Shown here piece by piece: positions 11,901 to 24,232 of a stretch of 64,000 bases of DNA. Below the pieces are notes generated by a model. The model saw only the letters and a list, made by a program, of their open reading frames with translations, was not told the origin of the DNA and did not search any database. Both the position numbers and the translations under genes were made by a program. Source of the stretch: Phascolomyces articulosus (taxonomy: Eukaryota > Mucoromycota > Mucoromycetes > Mucorales > Lichtheimiaceae); assembly GCA_025677815.1 (NCBI GenBank), contig JAIXMP010000009.1, forward strand, positions 868,001-932,000. The letters run 5' to 3'. Positions within the stretch are counted from its first letter, which is position 1. Every line of letters starts with the position of its first letter.

Positions 11901-13434
11901 AAAATTTTGTTGGGTCCAGAATTTGTTGTCGCCTTAGTTTATTATTCCATTGTGGCTCTACTAAACCTTAATGTTATTTTATACTATAGTCACCTATTAG
12001 TCTTGTCTGCAGAACAAAGTGAATCCCTCGACCTCCTTTTTTGTAACATATACATACATAATATTACTTGATAGCAAAGGAAACTTCTCTATATATATCA
12101 TGGGATTACAACAACCCATTCTTCAATTAACATTGAGTGACATTAATGAAGCCAATGACACTTCATTCTTTATTATTCACTATACTTGACAACAACAATA
12201 CTACTATTATTTCTACTCCTTTTCACCATAAGAATGACTATCATTACTATTATAATTATTATGATCGTCCATACTATCACGACCCGTTGAATCAAAAAGA
12301 TGATGAAGAACTTTTGGTGTTACGTACCTATTTTGATAATGAATAAAGAGTTATTTCAATGGCTCACATTCATTCTAATGTGATAATGGTAATGTATAAT
12401 AATCCAAAATGGATAGGATGCATTCGTGGATATGTTAAAAAAATGCAAATGGGTTGTTTCGGGATAGGTGGGTGTATATATTGGAGGGAAAAAAAAAGAT
12501 GATGCCTTGATTTTTTGATCGAAAAAAAAAAAAGAGATGCTATGTGATCTCTTCTTTTTTTTTTCGTTGATTTCGTTTATCATTATTAATTAATAATAAA
12601 ATATATAAAAAGTGGGGAAAATATATATATATAAAAAACCTAATATTGGATCATACCTAGTGGAAGAAAAAGAGAAAGAAGAAAGGAAAAGAGACGTATA
12701 CAAAATATATAATAACTACACAAACTGGAAGATTGATTGTTTTTTTTTTTTTTTTGCTTGAAAAAAAGAAGAATGAATGGGTTGTTTTTTAACACAAAGG
12801 AAGTGAGAGTGGAGGGTGTATGTGTGAGAGAAAGATAATAAGTGATAAGAATAATAGAATAATAATAAAAATGTTGAACATGCAAAGTTTGGAGAGAAAT
12901 GATGCGGGGTAAATCAGGGGAGGGGGAAAGAGGCAGAGGGAAAAGGGAAAGGGGGGATGATATGGATGAAAAGTGAGTGAGTATCAGCAAATGGAAAAAA
13001 GACCCAAAGAAAGAAATATGCAAAAGATATAATAATAAAAAAACCAGAATTAGAGAGGATAGAAGAAGAGGAGGAGCGTTTCATCAATAGGTTGTTGTTC
13101 AATGGAAAATTAGCGTCAGTATCAAAGGGAAAGAGGGGGGGTAGTAGTAGTAGTAATAGTAATATTAATAGTAATATATATAAAAATGTGTATATAAGAG
13201 TAGTAATGAGGATGATGATGATTGATTAAAAAGAAAAAAAAATCAAGGGTAGATTTTTTTTAATATAGGGTCTGGATTCTGGGGCTGGTTCGTGTAATGT
13301 GGGGGTCGTTTTTCATGGATGCGAATCAATTTGTGCGTCTGTGTGTGTTCATGTCATGTAAAATATGTCGTGTGGGGAACAGAGATAAGAAAAAAAAAGT
13401 GATGGGAAAAAAAGAAACAGGTTTGGTTTTTTTT
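8910..13434. other. Long gene-poor stretch
   Basis: Contains the RFC 3' flank, a (TTA)n run at about 8957-8981, an (AT)n run at 9237-9257, many A/T tracts and no complete gene. Coding-like patches at 11.17-11.64 kb have their own entry. A 29-codon frame from an ATG at 12101 (MGLQQPILQLTLSD...) overlaps a 69-codon frame at 12137-12346 that ends in an acidic tail; neither is supported by a domain. From 12350 to 13434 the strand rich in A and G is the 3' flank of the next gene. Confidence 0.5.
11166..11637 (+). pseudogene. Two coding-like patches, unidentified (relic or unrecognised small gene)
   Basis: After an AG at 11164-11165 a 40-codon frame runs to a TGA at 11283, with composition unlike AT-rich noise (for example WLDPQQPFLEVPEKEKRKF). 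After CCAG at 11524-11527 a second frame (VPIEFKEVQQFLLYLE) runs to a GTAAAG donor-like site at 11638. Together they could be two exons of a gene, but the phase of the join is unclear and I recognise no family. Confidence 0.3.
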
Positions 13435-14644
13435 TTAAGTATTTGATTTTCTTAATTCTGTTGCGATTTCCTCCTTGGAAAGACCCGAGTTGACAAGATG
13501 CTTCACCAAATTAGCCTTTGCACGTACCCTTCGTGTTTTTTCTTTTTCTTCTGCTAATAATTCTTCATAATCTTCCATATCTTCTTCTTCATCTTCCTCT
13601 TCTTCATCTTCATCTTCTTCCAACTCATCTTCCATTTCCATATGAGATCGTTTAGTACCAAGTAAACTGACATCTTCTGTTGTTGTAGCTGTAGAAACAA
13701 TCACAGCTTGACGATTTTCTGGTAATGTAATAAAACTAGCTGTCGTTGCAGTTGCCATGGTGGCCGTGGCTTTGGCTGTAGCCGCAGCAACAGCAGCCGT
13801 AGCAGCAGCTTGTTGATGTTGTTGTCGATTAATATCAGGATAAGAAGAAACCCAAGCTTGAAGACTAGGTTCATTATCAAAAGAATGAATAATACTCCGG
13901 ATCGACATGGGTCCATCTTCTTTATGAATCGTGGTCATGGTGGAAGTACTGGATACATCTTGACCTTTTGAATTGGTAGCAGTAGTTGTTGTTGTAGTAG
14001 TAGTAATGGTAGTGGTGGTTGCACCAAAAGCCCCATGAAGTTCATCCCAGTAAGGAAAGCGTCGTAGGACCTCCTCTAATTTTGTACAGAAATTTTTGAA
14101 AAGAAAATGTGTGAGTAAAAATCTAACCATCATCTCTTATTCGGCTTAATTCAAAACTCAAAAAATCATTTACAAATATAAACATATAATAGATAAACAA
14201 AAAAAAAAAAAGAAAGATAAACAATGGGCTTTTTCAACCTCTCCCACCCCTCTCAAAATATAAAGGATATTTACTTTTAACATCAGTTTCTTGAGCACCA
14301 GCTTTTCGCCACTGAGTACCGATCACATCATACCATTCTCGTGCGATTCGATAATTACTTTGTAACGTAGATATTTTACTTGCAACATCTTTAGCCAATC
14401 GGTGATGAATACCGACTTGCTGCATCTGATCAAGAATTTCCTGCAGCAAAAGTTTTTTAGGCATGCGGTTATCACTATCGTCCTGCCACTTGGTAGCATA
14501 GTTGGCAGATAACCATTGCACTACGATTTGCATAGAACAAGGTCCACCATTCACTCCATCTTTTAACCAACTTTTATACGGTTTTTTATGATGGCGTCGA
14601 CTCGCTGCTGACGAAGAAGTAGTAGATGTATCTGAAGAAACCAT
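13435..14644 (-). CDS. Trihelix/MADF-like DNA-binding protein with acidic C-terminus
   Basis: Two exons, 14644-14275 and 14075-13435, joined by a GT-AG intron with matching phase, give 336 residues. Residues of about 20-115 form a Myb/SANT- or trihelix-like module: KSWLKDGVNGGPCSMQ, then spaced Trp residues (VVQWL, TKWQDD, REWYDV, TQWRKAG). After a Thr/Ala low-complexity middle comes a run of Glu/Asp around residues 270-300, then a basic helix. The architecture suggests a nuclear DNA-binding regulator; partner and target are unknown. It is divergent from the C2H2 gene with about 800 bp of shared upstream DNA. The family call rests on tryptophan spacing only. Confidence 0.75.
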
Positions 14645-15445
14645 GGTTATGTTATATTTTTTATTCGTCTTTTTATCTTTATTGGATGAGAAAGAAAATA
14701 TTGTTGATCGTTTTCGTATATGGATGGAATAGAATAGAGTAAAATAAAATAAAAAAGAGAGAGATAAAGAAGTATAATATATAAGAAAAGAGAAAAAAGA
14801 AAAAGGGAAAAAGAAGTGTTCAAAAAGAAAAAAGAAAAGGGGAATAAAAATATATACAAAAAAAGAGCAGAGAGCAAAAAAGGGAATAAACGGGTCTAGG
14901 CAAAGATCTGTTGTGGCCTAATTGAGTAAGTCAAGTTAAACCAATCGAAGGGGCTATTTTTTTTTCTGTAACCCAGACTCTTTTTTTTTTTTTTTTTTTG
15001 AATAGCACCATTTTTTTTTCTACTATTCTTACTGATCTCTCTCTGAGTACTTCTTTATTAAATGCTACTTAGTACTATTACTCCCCTCTCTCATAATCCA
15101 TTTCATCTTATAGCCAAGATCATATAGATTATTTATTTATTAAATAAATAAAAGAATTCAACTAAACTAATTTTAGTTTCTTATGACTCTTTAATCATTG
15201 CACTACTAAATGAACTTAACACACACTAAATAAATAAATGTATACATACATAAAACAGCATCGTTCGGAAATGAATAGAAAGTCAAAGACAAAAAATAAC
15301 AAATTCCGCTTTTCGGTTTATTTTTTTTTTTTTTTCGAAAAATTTCTTTCTGTCATTTTTTAACCTTTTTTTTTTTCTTTTTTTATTTTTCCTTCTTTTT
15401 ATATATATATATTATATATACCTCTTTTTTTTTCCTCAAAAAACA
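14645..15445. promoter_or_regulatory. Shared upstream region of two divergent regulators
   Basis: About 800 bp between two genes pointing away from each other. On the C2H2 side it ends in long T/C tracts and a TATATATA block at about 15400-15420 just before the ATG at 15446. It is A/G-rich on the other side. No specific operator was recognised. Confidence 0.5.
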
Positions 15446-16215
15446 ATGCCTTCTACTACTACTACCACTAGTGCTACTACTACCTCAACACCACCTCCAC
15501 CTTTACCTCCACCTTCTGCTTTATTTGGTTCTTCTTTATTTGAATATCATTGTCAACGACCATTATATATTTTGCCACCACCTCCAGGGTACAGTCATCA
15601 TCCTTCTTCCTCTTCTTCAGTAGCACTCGCTTGTTCATCAGATTCATCTTCGTCTTCATCTACCTCTTCACCAGCAACACAACATACCTATCAGCAACCC
15701 ATGATGGTTCAGCCACCAACCGCTACCACTGGAGGATACTATACAACGATGAGCCATCCTTCTTCTACACAAGGTGTCAAACGAAGTGAATGGAATGACA
15801 ATGAATCCGCCATTATGATGAAAAAGAAAAGACGAACACAAGACGACGGTCAGTTAGAGATCAATGCTGCACGTACACTAGCATCTTTTGCTACGGCACG
15901 TCATAAATTGATGGAAGACAACAATCGTCAAAATAGTGGGGATCTTTATTGTGATCAATGTCCTAGTTCATTTCAACATACCAGTTGTTTACAACGTCAT
16001 CGATTGGAACATGAAAATTGGAAAGTGGGGATGTCAAAACGTCAACAAGTACAAATTGTGGAGGTAAGGAAATAGAACTATTAGGATGGATTATTGATCA
16101 GTAAATGAAAAGGCTGAGGACTAATAAAAAAAACATAATGAAATAATGATATTTTTAGGCAGCACAAATTCTAATGGATATTGCACGTTGTGGTATGCGT
16201 GTCAGTGTGGCCTGA
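15446..16215 (+). CDS. Single C2H2 zinc-finger protein
   Basis: Two exons, 15446-16063 and 16159-16215 (GT-AG intron, phase 0), give 224 residues. The N-terminal two thirds are low-complexity Ser/Thr/Pro with a basic KKKRR stretch near residue 126 that could be a nuclear localisation signal. One finger follows near residues 172-192: C-x2-C, 12 residues, then H-x3-H (YCDQCPS...RHRLEH), directly followed by ENW. The short second exon adds AAQILMDIARCGMRVSVA. A single finger with a long disordered arm suggests a transcription-related role; no target can be read from the sequence. Confidence 0.85.
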
Positions 16216-16905
16216 TTTGAACTTTAATTTTTCAACCCATCCGAATCTTTCCCATCCTTCCGAATATAGCTCCAGCAATCCATCAACAAACAAATCCAAC
16301 TTAATATTTTTAACGCCCACTTTTTTTTTCTTTTTTTCTATCTTTGTTTTTCACACACACACTTCTTCAACTCTAACACATTTTATCAATCAATCAATCC
16401 CATTTCATCATTGTAATTTTCAGGCCACGAGAGAACAATCCCAAAAAAAAAAACAAAAACAAAAAAATTACAAACTCATAATAATGACAACATCATGACA
16501 TATTACAATCTCCCCTCCTCGCCACACTCTCACCACCTATTAACATCCAACACATATTGTATACAGAAAAAAAAACGATTATCCCCCATCTCCCAAAATA
16601 CACAAAACAACATAACTTTTTTCCCAATCCGTGTGCCATTACCCACCCTTTGTATAATAATAATCTCATTCCCCCCTCACAATAACACAAACACCCACCC
16701 ACCCTTTTCTATTGTAAAAACAAAAAAATATAATAATAATCATAATAATCAATAATAATTTCTTTCACAAAATGTAAAAAATAAAAATTTTCTTTCTCTT
16801 TTTTTTTCAATGTATATATATATAAATGATATGTAAAGGACAACAAAAATGATGATAGGTGATGATAAATGAAAATAGATATGTATATAGACATTCTCTC
16901 TCATC
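16216..16905. other. Convergent gap
   Basis: 3' flanks of the C2H2 gene and of the unknown protein gene on the other strand. It is C/A-rich on the plus strand with AATAATAAT runs. Overlapping open frames of 69-105 codons are low-complexity and not supported. Confidence 0.55.
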
Positions 16906-18057
16906 CTAACCGTGAGTTAAAGGTAATACAATCATTTCTAACAACTCATTTGTCCACGTCTCTCTCACTTGATTCACCCAAGCATCATCCATGACCAACG
17001 TATGTCGTTCCAAATTCAACATGGCACCGGCTAAATGACGTTCTGTCCTTGCACTAGCTACCAAGGTCAACCACGTTTCTCGTTCCTGGATCCAACTTTC
17101 GGAAACAGCTGTCCATAATAAAGCCATTTCTAACTGCACCAACTGATAGGCCACTTGTTCGATACTACTTGGTTCTCGATCAATCCAATCATGACGTCGA
17201 GATAGCCATCGAGGGGATTTATGACGATTGGCAATATGAGATTCGTATAATCTTAATTGATCTGTCAAAGCTTTGATGTTGCCCAAGATGGAAGTTTCGT
17301 AAGAAGGTGGGGCCTCACCTTCCATACGTCGAGTAGGCAAAGGAGAAGTGGTGAATGCTGGTGGAGGACTTTCGGGTCTGTCGTGATCATGAGGATCGTC
17401 ATCGTGGTTGGGTTGTACTTGTCGTCGACGAGAAGGAGTAGGATGATGATTGTTATTTAATGTGGTATGATTATTTACACGAGGTCGACGACCAATTGCT
17501 AATGGGGGTTCTGTTGAAGTTGTATGATCGTCATGCGCCTCTTCTGGTGTTGGCTGTTGTTGTCGCTGCTCCTCTTCCTGTTGCCCATTTAATGGATTCG
17601 TTGTATCATCGTCATGGACATCACTCTCCGAATTATGATCATTCAGATCTTGATGACCATGACTCCCATTATGACTTGTTGTTGTTGTTGTCTCATTCGA
17701 AAGTGGTTGAATCATGAGTCTTCGTAATTGACGAGACAATCGATCCAATTTCCCATCCATGGCTTGTAACATGCGTCGACTGTCGATGCCTTCGGGCACA
17801 TGGACTTGCCATGCACTATTGAATTCAGATACGGCTACTCGTTTAGGTAACAATTCTTCATGGGTTGTAGGATCGGTTTCAAATGGAATCAATTTATCGG
17901 TCGATGTGAATGCCGTGGCTGCGGGAACAAGGGCTTGGACATCACTCAGAAATAAATATTGGGATTGTTGAATCCGTCGAACTGGAATACAAAAGATTTG
18001 TTCATTGTATTCGACCACTTTGTATTTTTCTTCAGAAGACGATGCTTCGTTGTTCAT
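16906..18057 (-). CDS. Unrecognised 383-residue protein with disordered centre
   Basis: A single uninterrupted frame from ATG at 18057 to a stop at 16906. Residues 1-120 look folded and include EYNEQIFCIPVRRI and QYLFLSDVQALVPAATAF. Residues of about 120-255 are rich in His, Asn, Asp, Gln and Pro (disordered). From about 255 to the end it is helical, with many Trp and Leu (HDWIDREPSSIEQ, SWIQERETWL). No signal peptide or membrane span is visible. Codon use and steady composition make it a real gene, but I cannot assign a function. It is convergent with the C2H2 gene. Confidence 0.8.
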   Translation of the reverse strand: MNNEASSSEEKYKVVEYNEQIFCIPVRRIQQSQYLFLSDVQALVPAATAFTSTDKLIPFETDPTTHEELLPKRVAVSEFNSAWQVHVPEGIDSRRMLQAMDGKLDRLSRQLRRLMIQPLSNETTTTTSHNGSHGHQDLNDHNSESDVHDDDTTNPLNGQQEEEQRQQQPTPEEAHDDHTTSTEPPLAIGRRPRVNNHTTLNNNHHPTPSRRRQVQPNHDDDPHDHDRPESPPPAFTTSPLPTRRMEGEAPPSYETSILGNIKALTDQLRLYESHIANRHKSPRWLSRRHDWIDREPSSIEQVAYQLVQLEMALLWTAVSESWIQERETWLTLVASARTERHLAGAMLNLERHTLVMDDAWVNQVRETWTNELLEMIVLPLTHG

Positions 18058-20601
18058 TGTTGGTTGGTTGTAAAGAGATAGGGTAGATATTACGTAATAA
18101 TTGGTTTTGTTTTTGTTTTTTTTGCTTATGGCAGTTGCGAAGGGAAAGAAGCCAAGGATTGTTATAGATTTGAATTAATAATACTAACCTATAAGTATTA
18201 CAGGTAACACTTATAACTAAAAAAAAAAAAAAAAAGACACACGGCTTTTTTTTATCACCTTAAAAAAAAATTCCACTTAAATTTTTGTATTATTCTATTC
18301 AAAATTGTCACATTCTTTTTGCGTGTCTTTATATATATTTATTATATCATCTTTGCGATGAATATGGGAGTCATAGTTCAATAGCACAAAAAAAAATTGT
18401 TTATGCCCTGTATTTCATACGATCCGATCACACACATGAGGGTGAATCGTATTCTCCCTCATCACATATGTAATATCATCAAAATCTGTACTATTATTTT
18501 GGTTGACTTTTATTTTCCTTTATGCTTTTTTAAGACCCTCCATTGATTACTAAGTAGAATAAGATTACTCTAAAAAAATAAATATTTATAAAGAACTCTG
18601 CTCTTATATATGTTTGTAAACGCAAGTTATTTTTATCTTATATATTCCGATAGATAAAAATGAATTCATCCTTGGTACAGATATGAAAAAAGCAAAAACA
18701 CCTTTTACCTATTGATTCAATTCAGCAAATTATTTTATGGCTCATTTTGAACACCTATTATTCAAAATTCACACTCAAGTCTACACAATATTTGGTGCTA
18801 ACTTTTTCCCGTCCTCTAGCCGTTCTTCTGCAGTCATGTTTTTTATCACTCTGACGTTTTGTAACCCTCCCCAATAGGGATGATTCTCTGTCAAAATAGA
18901 TAGAAATAATAAAGATAGTATGGGCAATAAGTAGAGGCCCATGTTGACAAAAAAAAAGAGGACATCATGAAAAGTGATGACATCTATTTATTTTTACACC
19001 CGATGTATAATATGTGGGGATTCTATTTGTTTCTTATTTTATCAACGTTATCTCAACTTTAATACATCAACTGTACGTATTGTATGCTATCTACGAGACA
19101 GCCTTTCTTAATTTGTCTGATGATTTATGCATTTGTGGCGTAAAGAATTCAGACAAATCAGTAAAAAAAAATGTCTTCTACTTTTCATTATTGAAATCGT
19201 GTCTCTGTCCATCACTGGATGAGGTATTGAGAAGTGATGCACTTTAGGAGAGGTCTGTGTTTTGGAATATCAGATACAAAGCTGAATTCCTCTCAATAAT
19301 AATTAGACGATTGGATATTTTTTATGGTTCCATATCTTTCCATTTGACATTGGAAACCAAATATACTTCTTAACAATCATCAATTCGCAAGAAACTAAGA
19401 TCCAATGAATATTATATATAATCAATATTCCTCCATCTTTTTATGGAATACGGTTTTAAATTTATATAGAATTCTCTGGTGGATTCAGATGATTGCACCA
19501 CTGATGATGAAAAAGAGTCTTGAGTTTTCTTCTCTCTCCGCGTATGCATAGACAAATATTATTGATTTACAGATACTATTTTTCAGGTAACCATTTTCAA
19601 TGAATAGAGTGGACATGTAGACATAACTTCCATTAGATAGATAAGGATTCATCTGTATGATTTTAACCTGTGTTTACTGTAAGTAGGACAAAAATATGCT
19701 AGTGTCAACAAAAAAAAATAACAAATAGGTGTATATATGATTCATTCTTACACTTATAGCAAACAATCCTAATCCAAATCAGTCCAGTCTCAACCATACA
19801 AATCCGTATCTATAAATAATAAGGCACGATTGTTTGCTTTTTCCATATTTAATTTCCATAGGTGCTTAAACATTCATACACAGAGAGACATTTGCCATAT
19901 GATGATATTGGGTGGATTAAAAGGATAAATTGATGGTCCCCAAGATACAAAAAAAAAGCCAACACTAACAAATCGTCCATCTCATTTCCCATTCCTTTTT
20001 TTCAAAAATACAAACACACACACACACTTTGTCAAAGGACAGACCAACATTGTTGGACATTTGTCACACTACATGTTATCGACTACCTCATAAAAACTTC
20101 ATATATTTACAACAATAAGCAATCCATCATTTGGGATATATATTAAAAGATGTAATATAGTAGCTTTTACTTTTTTAATAAATATTATATAAAATCCCCT
20201 TTTTATTAACATCCATTCCATTGTCATCCTGTGTTACCGTTTCAAGATCCACCATTAGACAGGCCAATAAGGTAGTCCCTTTTTTTTGCTTCATAGTAGA
20301 TAGAGATTATATATGTACATGGCACAAACGTATTCGACAGGTTTGTTTTTCTTCCCTCGTTAATAGTTATATCGATGCTGCAACAAAAACTCGTTTTTGT
20401 AAGAAAGATAGGTTCTCCCAAATAAAACACTCCACAGATATATACATCCCCCCCTATCCCACATATCCATACACACACACTCTCCCAGAAAGGATAGAAA
20501 TAGAAAAAGAATAATAAACAAAAAGGAATTTGATTTTTTTTTTGGTACTCTATATTTTTTTAAAAAAAAATAAATAAATGGATGAATCGCTAGAAAACAA
20601 T
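18058..20601. other. Gene-poor stretch with one relic exon
   Basis: AT-rich with poly-A/T runs. Apart from the coding-like last exon at 18781-18887 (own entry) I see no supported gene. A frame at 20221-20514 has only a short coding-like beginning. Confidence 0.5.
18781..18887 (-). pseudogene. Coding-like terminal exon, unidentified
   Basis: On the minus strand a pyrimidine-poor acceptor TTTTGACAG precedes an exon that starts at 18887 in phase 1 and stays open for 34 full codons to a TAG at 18783-18781. The peptide (NHPYWGGLQNVRVIKNM..., then TAEERLEDGKKLAP) has ordinary protein composition, unlike its AT-rich surroundings. No upstream exon could be joined, so this is either a relic or the last exon of a gene I failed to assemble. 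Family not recognised. Confidence 0.35.
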
Positions 20602-22437
20602 TCATACCTGAAGATCCTGCAACATATCTTGAAGCTATATGCAAAAAAAAAAATAGAATCGGCATATGAATATATCATTTTCAGACCATTTTTCCTGTCA
20701 TACTTGTCAAGTCCCCCTTTTTCTTACCTTGGATGTGGCATTTTCTGCTAAATCACGTACAGCATCCAAATCAGCCGATGTTTGAGCAACAAACTTGCGA
20801 GCCATATTCACTGCTTGATCTTGAATATCACCCCAATCTTCAGTAGGCGATTGAGGACCACCTCCCATACCTCCACCACTGCCCATTTCATCTTCTCGTC
20901 CAAAGTATTGATCGGAAGAAATAGCTCTAGCACTTTGGAATTGATTCAATCGTCCTTGTTGTTCAGCAGAAATAGCAGGATCATACTCGTTGCGTCCAAA
21001 ATACTGATCAGAAGAAATAGCCTTGGCATTACCAAACTTTTCACGTGTCGATTGAGAGGTGGATTCTTCGGCTTCTTGATATGATCGACTGCTCATACTC
21101 TTTTGATTGGCATTGCTGCTGTTGGTCGTAGACGCTGCACTGCTCGTATTCATATTTAAACGAGACATGCCAAAACCTAATTTTTCATAGGCGTCCTCTT
21201 CGTCTTGTTGTTTATTAGTGGTCGATGTGGAGGACGGATCTTGATAAGCTAAACGAGACGAAATCCCACGTCTTGTTCCTTGTTCTTGTTCCTCGTTTTC
21301 GGCTTGTTGTTCATTTTCATCGATCCCTAATTTGGCTTTTCGTTCACTTTCTTCTTTGGCGCGTGCTTCGGCTTCTTCAAAGTTAAAGTTCACGGGTGCT
21401 TTCTTGATGCCCAATTTACCTGCTTTGGCACCTACACGTCGTGCACCAATAGCGGATCTTGCAGTGGCTGTGGATCGTGGAGTAGTTGGTTTCTTTGGTG
21501 TTGTTGTTGTCACGATTGGTGGAGGTGATGTTGCCACGGGTGCTGGTTCTTCTTTAGGTGGTGTCGTTGGTTCAGCAGGAGAAGTAGATATTTCTGTTGT
21601 TGCTGTTGCTGCTGGAGTACTATCAGGGCTATTCGTATTCGATCCATTTTCTGTGTCAGGTGTATCTATCTCGATTACAACCGTCGTAGGATTTCTAATG
21701 ATTTATTTTTTTTTTGGAAATGGTTCGGCGTGTGATGAGCAAACAGCATTTTTTTTTGAAAAGAAAAAAAAAGAAAGGAAGGTAGTATCTATTTATTTTA
21801 TATATACTTACGCAATCGCATCTTCGGCAGCACGTTTTTCCAATAACTTTTTATATTGTTGACCTGCACGACTTGTATATTTAACCTTAGGGTCCTTACT
21901 ATTACCTGCACTACTTTGAGTTGCATTTCTTGAGAAATATTCACTGGCTGCTTGATTACCACCCACAGCCATCAATCGAAGTTGATCCCAAGTCCATGAA
22001 TCAAGTACAGTAGATCTATATAAATATTAGCATTTTATTTTCTTAATAATTTGTTACAGATAGATCATTATTAAGGAATTGGCGCACTTTGAGAAAAAAA
22101 AAAGATAACTCACCTTACAAAACTAATATGAACACCGAGATTACGATGAGCAGAAGAACAATCCGTACATAAATAAATGCCCAATGAAACAGAAGCCCAT
22201 GTAGGATTTTTAGAATTACAATCAAAACAGACCTATCCATATATATATCGTATAATATGATATGATATATAAAAAAAGAGATGAGATTAAACATTAGGAA
22301 CAAGTTTTTTTCCTCTAATGGAAACTAATATATTCAATGTCTTCCTTTTAATTATTTTTATAATATACCTTATTATATCGGTTCTGTTTTAACTTTTTGA
22401 AAACGAGCTGGATTTGGTCTTTGGTAGGTTCTGGCAT
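20602..22437 (-). CDS. ADP-ribosylation-factor GTPase-activating protein, Glo3/ARFGAP2/3 type
   Basis: Five exons on the minus strand: 22437-22369, 22232-22114, 22015-21812, 21694-20728, 20634-20602, about 463 residues. The ArfGAP zinc module has C25-x2-C28 and C45-x2-C48, followed by HR (R53 at the catalytic arginine position) and [10 protein letters not shown]. The long C-terminal part carries two copies of ISSDQYFGR (about 20930-20900 and 21040-21000), the hallmark of the Glo3 regulatory motif that contacts COPI coat and SNAREs. The protein promotes GTP hydrolysis on Arf1 during COPI vesicle formation at the Golgi. The last exon (LQDMLQDLQ then a stop) is the least certain part. Confidence 0.9.
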
Positions 22438-22919
22438 AGTATATAATAAAGAGAAGAGGTGCTACCTTTTTTTTATCACACTGGGGAAAAAAAGGCACGA
22501 ATGATGCCGAAGGTGTGTGTGCGGCGGATTTATAAACAGTTGTTGAACTTCCTTATTCGTTAGTAATTTGTATGCAAAATGTATTAGAGAGGAATTTTTA
22601 GTATCCACGCTTATACTAAACCCAAGCCCATTGTTGTGTTTTTTTTCTCACTATTGTTTATAGATATCAATCAAAATCTTGAATGTTTGTACTAAATCGT
22701 TTTTATAAAGTGTTGATTGCTTCAAGGAATTGTTTATTCATTATATATTTTTCTTATTGGATATCAAATTAAAAGTAAAGGAAAAGAACGGCATCGTCTA
22801 ACATAACAACTAATGTTGCAAAGGCAATAAAATACAATAAATAGATTTGAAACGCTTTAAAAATTTACACCATCCCTTCCAGCCCATTTTTACAATAAAA
22901 AAATTAGAATTAATCGTGT
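22438..22919. other. Gap between ArfGAP and acetyltransferase genes
   Basis: About 480 bp containing the ArfGAP upstream region on the left. The 3' flank of the acetyltransferase gene lies further right. AT-rich; nothing specific recognised. Confidence 0.6.
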
Positions 22920-23960
22920 TTAGTTATTATTATTATTGGGTATGCGTCGATAACAATAACGTGTTCCTTCAAAACGAAATCCAAGACGGGTATACATATT
23001 ATCTGTTGGATTTTGTTTTCCTTCCACTGTAATATTAATATACTTGTATTTTTTCAACAATTCAAGACAAAAGGCGCTCACCATGGCACCGCCTAGTCCT
23101 TGTTTCCGGCTTTCTGGAGGGGTATAGACATAACCAATGGAGGTACCATGGGACAAGGGTATATGTTGCCATATCATGGACACCGGCAAACCTCCACCTT
23201 CTTTATGAATGGGATCACAAAAAAAATAAATATTTCCCAATAGTAATTGTTCTGTACAACGAGTAAAAACAAGCTTTTCTAATTCTTTCACAAAATGGTC
23301 AGATGGGAAATAATCTTTATAATATAAAAAATAATCGGTCACCCAGTTCATCAAGTGAGGTAATTCAATATAGGTTGCTTGTCGAAGAGAATACCCTTCT
23401 TGTTGTTTGGGCAGGGCAGTTTTGGTCAGTGCTTCCATATCTTCTTTTCGAGATGCTTCAACAGTGTAACTCCATACTGCAAATCGGGAATTCATATCAA
23501 ATACTGGTGAATTTGCTGTTTGTTGTTCTTGTTGTTCCCAGATCTCTTTGACAAGATGAATCATTGAATCGTCGCCATCCATGGATGTAATCATATATGG
23601 ATTGTTCTGATTTGCATTAGCAGCGGCACGAATATCATTGACAAGTAATTCAATTGCCATACGGCCTTCCCCTTGAATATCTTGGGTAAATAAGGAACTA
23701 AAGTAAACAGAATCATGTTCTCGCATCACCATGGCAAAGACCAGAGTCTTTTCTTCATTTTTGTTGTCTCCGTTATATCTCCAAACCGCACCAGCATAAG
23801 AATTGTCATTGATTTGATTGGATTGTCCTTTGGCTAATCGATGGACAGGCCAAAGAAATAACATATTGTCCAATTCGACTTTGGCATTGTCACCACCTAT
23901 TGGTTGTTGAATATCCGTCAAAAAGGTTGTTGCTTCTTGGTACCGCTTTGCAAACAACAT
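22920..23960 (-). CDS. GNAT-family N-acetyltransferase-like protein
   Basis: A single frame of 346 residues from ATG at 23960; an upstream ATG in the same frame (24035) would add 25 hydrophobic residues that look like untranslated leader. The C-terminal third carries the acetyl-CoA binding motif A of GNAT enzymes (IGYVYTPPESRKQGLGGAM, with the R/Q-x-x-G-x-G/A core) and the end motif NMYTRLGFRFEGT typical of motif B. The N-terminal 190 residues match no domain I know. The arrangement, an unknown N-terminal half plus GNAT, is common in fungal acetyltransferases of unknown substrate. No targeting signal is visible. Confidence 0.85.
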   Translation of the reverse strand: MLFAKRYQEATTFLTDIQQPIGGDNAKVELDNMLFLWPVHRLAKGQSNQINDNSYAGAVWRYNGDNKNEEKTLVFAMVMREHDSVYFSSLFTQDIQGEGRMAIELLVNDIRAAANANQNNPYMITSMDGDDSMIHLVKEIWEQQEQQTANSPVFDMNSRFAVWSYTVEASRKEDMEALTKTALPKQQEGYSLRQATYIELPHLMNWVTDYFLYYKDYFPSDHFVKELEKLVFTRCTEQLLLGNIYFFCDPIHKEGGGLPVSMIWQHIPLSHGTSIGYVYTPPESRKQGLGGAMVSAFCLELLKKYKYINITVEGKQNPTDNMYTRLGFRFEGTRYCYRRIPNNNNN

Positions 23961-24232
23961 GATTTTAGTATATTGATTTAGGGAGGGGAGATATGAATTG
24001 AAAAAAATAAATAAACAAGGATTAACAGAATACAAATGAAACCTGGTATTTATATATCATTTTGTGTCAAGTGAGTAAGATGCCAAGTTGCCTTGTGGAT
24101 TCCTTGGCAGAATACAATTTCCCAAGAATCCGAGCGCGTGTAACACAAGGATCGTTAAAAAAAATTACCGTGCTGATAACATAGAGGGGGGTAATAAAAA
24201 TGTCGCTTAACTCTAGCCAATGAAAATGCCCT

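Noticed and set aside
12640..13102. Minus-strand frames of 62-127 codons
   Set aside because: Phe/Ser/Leu-rich products of an A/G-rich 3' flank; typical of pyrimidine tracts.
16181..16755. Two overlapping plus frames of 86-105 codons
   Set aside because: Ser/Thr/His/Asn low complexity in the 3' flank of the C2H2 gene, no domain.
21332..21862. 176-codon plus-strand frame
   Set aside because: Antisense shadow of the ArfGAP gene.
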